From Fragilaria crotonensis (Eukaryota; Bacillariophyta; Fragilariophyceae; Fragilariales; Fragilariaceae): DNA of 33,560 nucleotides. The DNA lies in the NCBI GenBank assembly GCA_022925895.1, contig JAKSYS010000678.1, forward strand, positions 1-33,560. Direction: 5' to 3'. The notes beneath the pieces are model-generated. The model was not told where the DNA came from. It saw only the letters and a list, made by a program, of their open reading frames with translations, and did no database searches. Of the stretch, positions 28,732 to 33,560 are shown piece after piece. Every line of letters begins with the position of its first letter. Within the stretch, counting starts at the first letter, position 1. A program made the position numbers and the translations under genes.

Positions 28732-29795
28732 GCAAGACGCGTTCGGCGATTCGCCGTCCCCAAGAGGAATGCCTTCTCCTCTCCTAATTCCAACGCAGGC
28801 GGCGCTTCCGTGTGGGAATGAATGGTCAGGAGTTCACGTGGTTGTTGAATGGGCATGCCATCTCCAGAAGTATTGTGCGGGTCGTTTTCATCATCAAGTA
28901 AATCCGGTGGCAGTGGTTCCAATTGAGCAAATGTGCGCTGTTCTTCGGCATACTGCACCATATCCTCGAGATCACCAAAAGTTCCCACAGACTTGTTATC
29001 GTCGTCTGGTCGTTTTCCGTCGGGCATGACCTTGAGCATTAATCTCGAGTTGTTGGAATCTGCATAATAACTTCCATTCTCCAACAGCTCCATGCGCGAC
29101 ACGTCATTCACGGATTCCGAATCTGTGGCTGCCAAACCGAGACCCGTGGCCCACTTTCTTCGCTTGATCCAACGACTCCATCTGGACTCCAACTGCGGCT
29201 GTCTTGCCATGCCTTCCTGGCGCTCCTTCTGGACTCGCCATGCATTGAGTTCGTTCGCCCACATGGGTGGATCTTGACACTGAGTCAAGATTGTTAGAGT
29301 AACCCAGAATATAGTGGAGATACTGAGCATGATGCAACCTGTAGACATTGTACAAACATTTTCCTTGCAGGGTTCTGAAGCGAAGATCACATACATGGGA
29401 GACTGGAGGATTGCCGACACGCCCGCGAGAAAAGAAAGAACTTTCCAGTTCAAATCCGTGGGACCAAGGAAGATGGTCAGTGCCCACGAAAGCGACACAC
29501 CGAGGGCTCCAACGACGGAAGATGCAATCCAAAAGTAGAGGCTCATGGACCATAACTGGTCAGTTCCCCGCACGAAAAACCGGGGCGTCTCGCAGAGAAG
29601 TCCAAGTTTAGTTTCGGTAATATCCACGGTAATGCCCTCATCAGTGACATACTCCAAGAAGGATCCTGGGTTCGCTTGGACATTGATGAAATCGCATGTT
29701 GTTCCGGCCACGAGCACAAAGCTGTATGCAATCGATGCCAGAACGGCCGTGGAGAGTGCTGGGAGACGGTGATAAAAGATATGAGTGTTTCCCAT
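28707..29795 (-). CDS. Four-transmembrane (claudin/tetraspan-like) protein with cytosolic tail
   Basis: ATG 29795 (MGNTHIFYHR) gives 362 aa; the frame upstream starts at a non-ATG codon. Predicted spans are at about 13-33, 84-107, 118-140 and 148-172, with extracellular Cys residues (TTCDF, LLCETP) and a Cys-rich loop (PCKENVCTMSTGC). The tail contains basic RWSRWIKRRKW and acidic segments. Four spans with a large first loop recall claudin/tetraspan-like proteins, but no diagnostic motif is present, so the function is unknown. The tail frame ends at 28707 with an unrelated-looking end (RRTRLACSPHDRL), consistent with a frameshift at 28758-28761. It is transcribed divergently from the aminotransferase gene. 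Confidence 0.7.
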   Translation of the reverse strand: MGNTHIFYHRLPALSTAVLASIAYSFVLVAGTTCDFINVQANPGSFLEYVTDEGITVDITETKLGLLCETPRFFVRGTDQLWSMSLYFWIASSVVGALGVSLSWALTIFLGPTDLNWKVLSFLAGVSAILQSPMYVIFASEPCKENVCTMSTGCIMLSISTIFWVTLTILTQCQDPPMWANELNAWRVQKERQEGMARQPQLESRWSRWIKRRKWATGLGLAATDSESVNDVSRMELLENGSYYADSNNSRLMLKVMPDGKRPDDDNKSVGTFGDLEDMVQYAEEQRTFAQLEPLPPDLLDDENDPHNTSGDGMPIQQPRELLTIHSHTEAPPALELGEEKAFLLGTANRRTRLACSPHDRL

Positions 29796-30385
29796 GGCAC
29801 AACTATGGGCCAACAATGCGGTGACTCTTAACTCAATGGCCCCGTCGCCTGCTTCCCTTAGATGTTAACAGCAATGATGACCTACGGTAGCTAGAGGGCA
29901 AGATGTGGTGATGTTGTATGTGTTGCGAGTCTTGTAGTGGGATGTTGGCCGTTTCTATTATTCCGATCAATTTGCTATTATGGCATCCTCGGTGCGGCAC
30001 CATGAAACTTAAAAGCTATGTAGGACGTAGGATTGGCAGGATATTCGAAAACAAGACTTGAGGCGCGAAAATGCTCACTCGCAAGGAAAGTATACATGTA
30101 CCATTTTTCAATCCCAGGTCATCCGCACCATGGATGATTGAAATTTGTCGAATTCAAGAGCATATTGAATTTTATATCATATACGGTGATGAACTCAGTA
30201 GTCACGCTAAATTTGACGCATCCCAACGGTTGAGGCGTCTGTGTGACACGGCAGGCGTGCGAGGTGCACGAGCATGACAACAAGGGGCAGATTTATTGCG
30301 ACCGACCAACGCCTAAATTTCCAATTCCCAATCATTCCAAATTTTGCTCAGTAGCTCTTCTCGCCCAATTCTTGTTGTTTCCACC
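29796..30385. other. Divergent intergenic region
   Basis: About 590 bp between the starts of the four-TM gene (minus) and the aminotransferase (plus); presumably both promoters. No repeats of note. A 68-codon frame (30071-30277) has no support. Confidence 0.5.
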
Positions 30386-31642
30386 ATGGCCGCCGTTTCG
30401 GAGTCGACGATTCGCAAAATGACGCGCCTTGCGCATGAATACGGAGCGGTCAATCTGAGTCAAGGATTTCCAAATGAAGCACCTCCAGTGTCGGTGCGAT
30501 TTGCGCTGGCATACTCTGTGATTACAGGTCAAGTTCCGACCGAAACAGTGACCAAGGCGAGTCTCATCACTGCATTGGAAACGAAGTCAAATTCGAAGTC
30601 GGATGTTACCAATCAGTACTCCCCTCCCATGGGAAGACGCGACGTCCAAGAGAGTATAGTTTCATACTACAGTAGGCTGTACAATTACGAGAAACCGATG
30701 CCAATCACATCACCATCACACTAGGTGCAACTGAAGCGGTCGCCACGGCACTGAGAACAGTTGGGAAACCCAACGACAAGGTGGTTATCTTCGAACCATT
30801 CCACGAATTGTATCCAAATCAATGCAAGATATTCCATCTCGAACCCGTCTATGTGACGCTGAAGGAGATAGGCGGGGATTGGAAGTATAATTCAGACCAG
30901 TTACGAGAAGCCCTCTCTGGAGCAAAGATCCTATTGCTGAATTCACCACAATCCAACAGGAAAAGTCTTTAGTCTGGAGGAGCTCGCTGAAATCGTCCAT
31001 TGGTGTACTGAATTTGACGTATACATTGTAACTGACGAAATCTACGAACACATGATCTATCCCGTCGATGTGCGCCACCACTTGCTGCCTCAAAGTTTTC
31101 CGGACGCTAAAGATCGCATCTTGATGTGCAATTCGATTGGCAAGTCAGCCTCTGCAACTGGTTGAGGTTGGGATGGTGCCTCCACCCTCCTCATTTGACA
31201 GAAGTGTACCGCGGCATTCACGATCAACTAGTTGTCATGAGTCCGCATCCCATGCAAGTCGCTGCGCTTACCTATTTGCGCCTGCCAGATGATTACTTTA
31301 CCGTTGGATTGCGCGGACGATATTGGGGCGCATAGTCAAGCTCATGAAGGTTTTGCGAGACGTTGGTTTCAAAGTCTCCCAACCGCAAGGGGCATACTAT
31401 CTTTTTCCAACTACACAGGCGTCGCCAAGCTCCAAGGCATGAGTCCTATGGAAGCTGCGATGTATTTGATAGAAGAAGTAGGTGTCGCATGTGTTCCAGG
31501 CGATAATTTTTATGGAAAGTCTATCGAAGATCGCAGCCAATACCTTCGTTTTGCAGCATGTCGCTCAGAAGATGACGTCGACGCCGCTTGCAAGCTATTG
31601 ATCGAAAGATTATCACATGGTACCGTGTCGCCTAATATTTAA
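30386..31642 (+). pseudogene. Class I/II PLP aminotransferase (kynurenine/methionine aminotransferase-like), five frameshifts
   Basis: ATG 30386 has an excellent context (CCACCATGG). Family blocks appear in order but in changing frames: AVNLSQGFPNEAPP, VTNQYSPPMGRRDVQ, TLGATEAVATALRTVG, NPTGKVFSLEEL, VTDEIYEHMIY, the PLP-lysine segment SIGKSASATG (Lys codon 31142-31144), LGWCLHPPHLT, QPQGAYYLFP, GVACVPGDNFYG, LRFAACRSEDD. Shifts lie near 30692-30694, 30950, 31164, 31310 and 31409. Four are repaired by adding one base and one (before NPTG) by adding two. No intron fits. The protein signal is otherwise undamaged, so very recent loss or read errors are both possible. An intact enzyme would transaminate kynurenine or related amino acids. 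The stop overlaps that of spermidine synthase. Confidence 0.8.
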
Positions 31643-32499
31643 TCTTCAAAGATGGCTCTCTTTGCAAACGCTGGCAAGACAAAGGCTGCCTCATGGAGCT
31701 CAGGCGTATAGTAGCGCAGCTGTTTCTGAACCTCATCACTGGGCCTGCGAGCAGGCACATTGCACGCCCCGCGCCCCTTGGTGGCCACCACGAAACCGAT
31801 TTGACCACTTGGATACGTTGGAATTGTGGTGTAGGCATAGCCAACATCGGTGAATGTTTGGGAAATGCTCTTGATAAGTGGTCGAATGAGATGAACATGC
31901 AACCACATACATTCGCCCTGAGTGCAAACGATACCACCCTGACGCAAGCATTTGTTCATAGCATTGAAGAAGGGTGTCTCAAACAACACTGATGCGGGGC
32001 CGATCGGGTCGGAAGAGTCTGTAATGATAACATCAAAAGAATCCTGATTCTGCTCCATAAAGACTGCCCCATCCATGACATGCACAGTAACGCGTGGATC
32101 GTCGTACCCCTTGGCCAAGCCTGGAAGGTATTTCTTGGAAACGTCAATAACGCCCTGGTCAATCTCGCAGATGACAATCTCCTCGACTCCTGGGTGCCTT
32201 GAGATTTCTCTTAGAACGCCGCCGTCTCCTCCCCCGATAACCAGTACTCTCTTCGGATTCTCGTGTGCAAACAATGGAATGTGTGCGATCATCTCCTGGT
32301 ACGAGAATTCATCGCGTTCCGTGACCTGGATGACACCATCAAGTACCAGAACATTGCCGTGGGCTTCCGACTCAAAGACGAGGATATCTTGAAAGAGCGA
32401 CCGATGATGATCAATTACTTTCTTAACTTTGAGAGACATGGCTTGGCCACGCCACAGCTCACCTCGCTCATGGAACCAGCCGTCAATGATGAGGTCCAT
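31639..32499 (-). CDS. SPDS: Spermidine synthase (aminopropyltransferase)
   Basis: Intact 286-aa protein; ATG 32499 is the first in frame after an upstream stop. It starts GWFHERGELWRGQAMSLKV, typical of eukaryotic spermidine synthases. The dcSAM-binding site is VIGGGDGG (87-94) with CEID (111-114); VMDGAVFM (141-148); catalytic DSSDPIGP (161-168, matching the paired Asp of human SRM); YPSGQIGFVVATKG; and LRYYTPELHEAAFVLP near the end. It transfers aminopropyl from decarboxylated SAM to putrescine in the cytosol. Diatoms use long-chain polyamines in silica deposition, so it could feed that pathway (inference). Length matches the family. Tail-to-tail with the aminotransferase; the two stop codons share TTAA. 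Confidence 0.95.
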   Translation of the reverse strand: MDLIIDGWFHERGELWRGQAMSLKVKKVIDHHRSLFQDILVFESEAHGNVLVLDGVIQVTERDEFSYQEMIAHIPLFAHENPKRVLVIGGGDGGVLREISRHPGVEEIVICEIDQGVIDVSKKYLPGLAKGYDDPRVTVHVMDGAVFMEQNQDSFDVIITDSSDPIGPASVLFETPFFNAMNKCLRQGGIVCTQGECMWLHVHLIRPLIKSISQTFTDVGYAYTTIPTYPSGQIGFVVATKGRGACNVPARRPSDEVQKQLRYYTPELHEAAFVLPAFAKRAIFED

Positions 32500-33409
32500 A
32501 CCACTATTGGCGTGTTGTCATGAGAACATGCGAAAATCCTTGGTGGTAAGTGGTAATCCTTAAAATCGTTTCACTTACTTAATGCCCTGTGATTCATTCT
32601 CACCACTCATTGGAATGGTATTAGTGTGATGGGTAGATAAAGCAGAAGCGAGAAGACGGAAGGAAAGGACAACAGAACAGACAAGGGCTAGAATTGATGT
32701 GCCTCGAGTAGATCTCATGGTTGAGGCATGTCCAAATTGGATGGTGGACGCTGACAGTTGCAGACAGTAGACCGTGTGATGCGACGATAGGACACCATCG
32801 GCTCCCGTCTGTACGTCACCTCCAGCATCGAGAGTGTCCCTCCCCAGCAGCAGGGCCGGTGGATCGTTACGTTTTCGCTCCAGAATTCGATATTGTCCCT
32901 CCCCAGCAGCAGGGTCGGTGGATCGTTAAGTGTTCGCTCCAGAATTGAAGGACTCCTGTTTTTTTTTGGTTTTTCCCTTTGAGGTTTAGAGAGAACTGAG
33001 GATTACATGTCGCCGATGAAAACTGTTTTCTGCATGGATTCTGGTATTCTGCGGGATTCTTCAGCTCTCCCACCTCGCTCGTCGGCTGTTTGTCGCGATG
33101 GACTTCGAAATTGGTAGTGACACTAGAGGCACTACCGGTAGGTAATAGCTGGCGGGGGTTGTGACGTTGTCACATGCTCCTGCTGCCATAGGAGGAGTTA
33201 CCATGCCCTCCATCGACACGAACAGTAGAGTGCTTGTCGTCGTCGCCTGCGGCCCAGCAGAGGCCAAGGGCAGGCCAGGTTGTGGAGTCGAAGCCGGAGG
33301 TGGGGTGGGGTGAGCCAGAGGGGTGAGCCGGAAAGAGCTGCCTCGCAGCATAGCTGCAGAGATGCCGGACATGACAGGCTGTACCTGGACGTGTATGTAG
33401 CGGTACGTT
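32500..33409. other. Region 5' of spermidine synthase, no clear gene
   Basis: It should contain the spermidine synthase promoter. It holds a 53-bp direct repeat (32835-32946). A minus-strand Pro/Thr-rich frame at 33061-33372 has no recognised domain and is not called. Confidence 0.5.
32835..32946 (+). repeat. 53-bp direct repeat in tandem
   Basis: TGTCCCTCCCCAGCAGCAGG starts at 32835 and again at 32894. Each copy continues through CGGTGGATCGTTA to CTCCAGAATT (ends 32887 and 32946). A 6-bp spacer CGATAT separates them. A few mismatches only. Confidence 0.85.
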
Positions 33410-33560
33410 TTATCCGAGTGCCAAACAATGGCCTGCTAGGAGTCGGATGCGGTTGTCAGAGTTGATGCCTGTGCAGAGTAATGCCATTGCCTCACCTGCC
33501 TGCTGAGTTGAACATATCAAAACATCAGCAACAGAAAAGGCCGGTTTGGGTGCAAGATCA
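33410..33560 (-). CDS. Possible 3' end of a gene running off the right edge
   Basis: The minus strand is open from the window edge to a TAA at 33410-33412, about 49 codons (including ADVLICSTQQAGEAMALL and RIRLLAGHCLALG). The composition is protein-like but no family is recognised and no start is visible. It may be chance. Confidence 0.15.
   Translation of the reverse strand, partial: DLAPKPAFSVADVLICSTQQAGEAMALLCTGINSDNRIRLLAGHCLALG

Noticed and set aside
30650..31420. Introns explaining the aminotransferase frame changes
   Set aside because: Family motifs continue within a few bases on either side of each break, leaving no room for an intron.
33061..33372. 103-codon Pro/Thr-rich minus-strand frame
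   Set aside because: Low-complexity composition, no domain, no flanking gene structure; could be an exon but nothing supports it.

Overview
The window looks like nuclear DNA of a diatom, probably a pennate one. Genes are compact and mostly intronless. The few introns are short (61-94 nt) with GT/AG ends. Two proteins start with a signal peptide followed at the predicted cleavage site by Phe (ADA|FVVP, SLS|FVV), the bipartite plastid-targeting signature of diatoms and related algae with secondary plastids. I cannot name the species. No rRNA, tRNA or CRISPR array was seen.

Layout, left to right. A secreted or membrane Cys-rich protein (41-679) is followed by a repeat-bearing gap. Two type II membrane glycosyltransferases of the SGT1/HPAT type (GT1, GT2; 2548-7004) flank a secreted protein joining a VHL-beta-like domain to a cyclophilin. 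Then come a plastid-type GNAT acetyltransferase, the AP-2 clathrin adaptor mu subunit (four exons), a 234-bp near-perfect palindrome, a RING/zinc-finger/TPR protein, a third GT (GT3), a decayed 2-kb gap, a chimeric relic, a fourth GT (GT4), a NOP9-like Pumilio protein, a plastid-type phosphoglycolate phosphatase, an ABCG half transporter (two exons), a four-TM protein with a long charged tail, a multiply frameshifted kynurenine-type aminotransferase and spermidine synthase.

Relations between genes. GT3 and GT4 lie in two copies of a duplicated block that also contains the 3' end of the RING-TPR gene. In copy 2 that 3' end is a relic fused to a relic of the neighbouring NOP9 gene. The relic appears to preserve the ancestral frame: it carries 7 bp that are missing from the RING-TPR gene, and adding them would extend that protein from 675 to 767 aa. 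Four secretory-pathway GTs of a family that modifies hydroxyproline-rich proteins, plus a secreted VHL-beta/cyclophilin protein, raise the untested idea of a hydroxyproline-glycoprotein processing neighbourhood.

Several genes carry 1- or 2-nt frameshifts, mostly in short homopolymers, with coding signal conserved on both sides: VHL-cyclophilin, NOP9, the four-TM protein and the aminotransferase. Recent decay, allelic variation or uncorrected read errors could each explain this. Intergenic DNA holds many GTAC-centred short palindromes, two inverted-repeat elements and several minisatellites.
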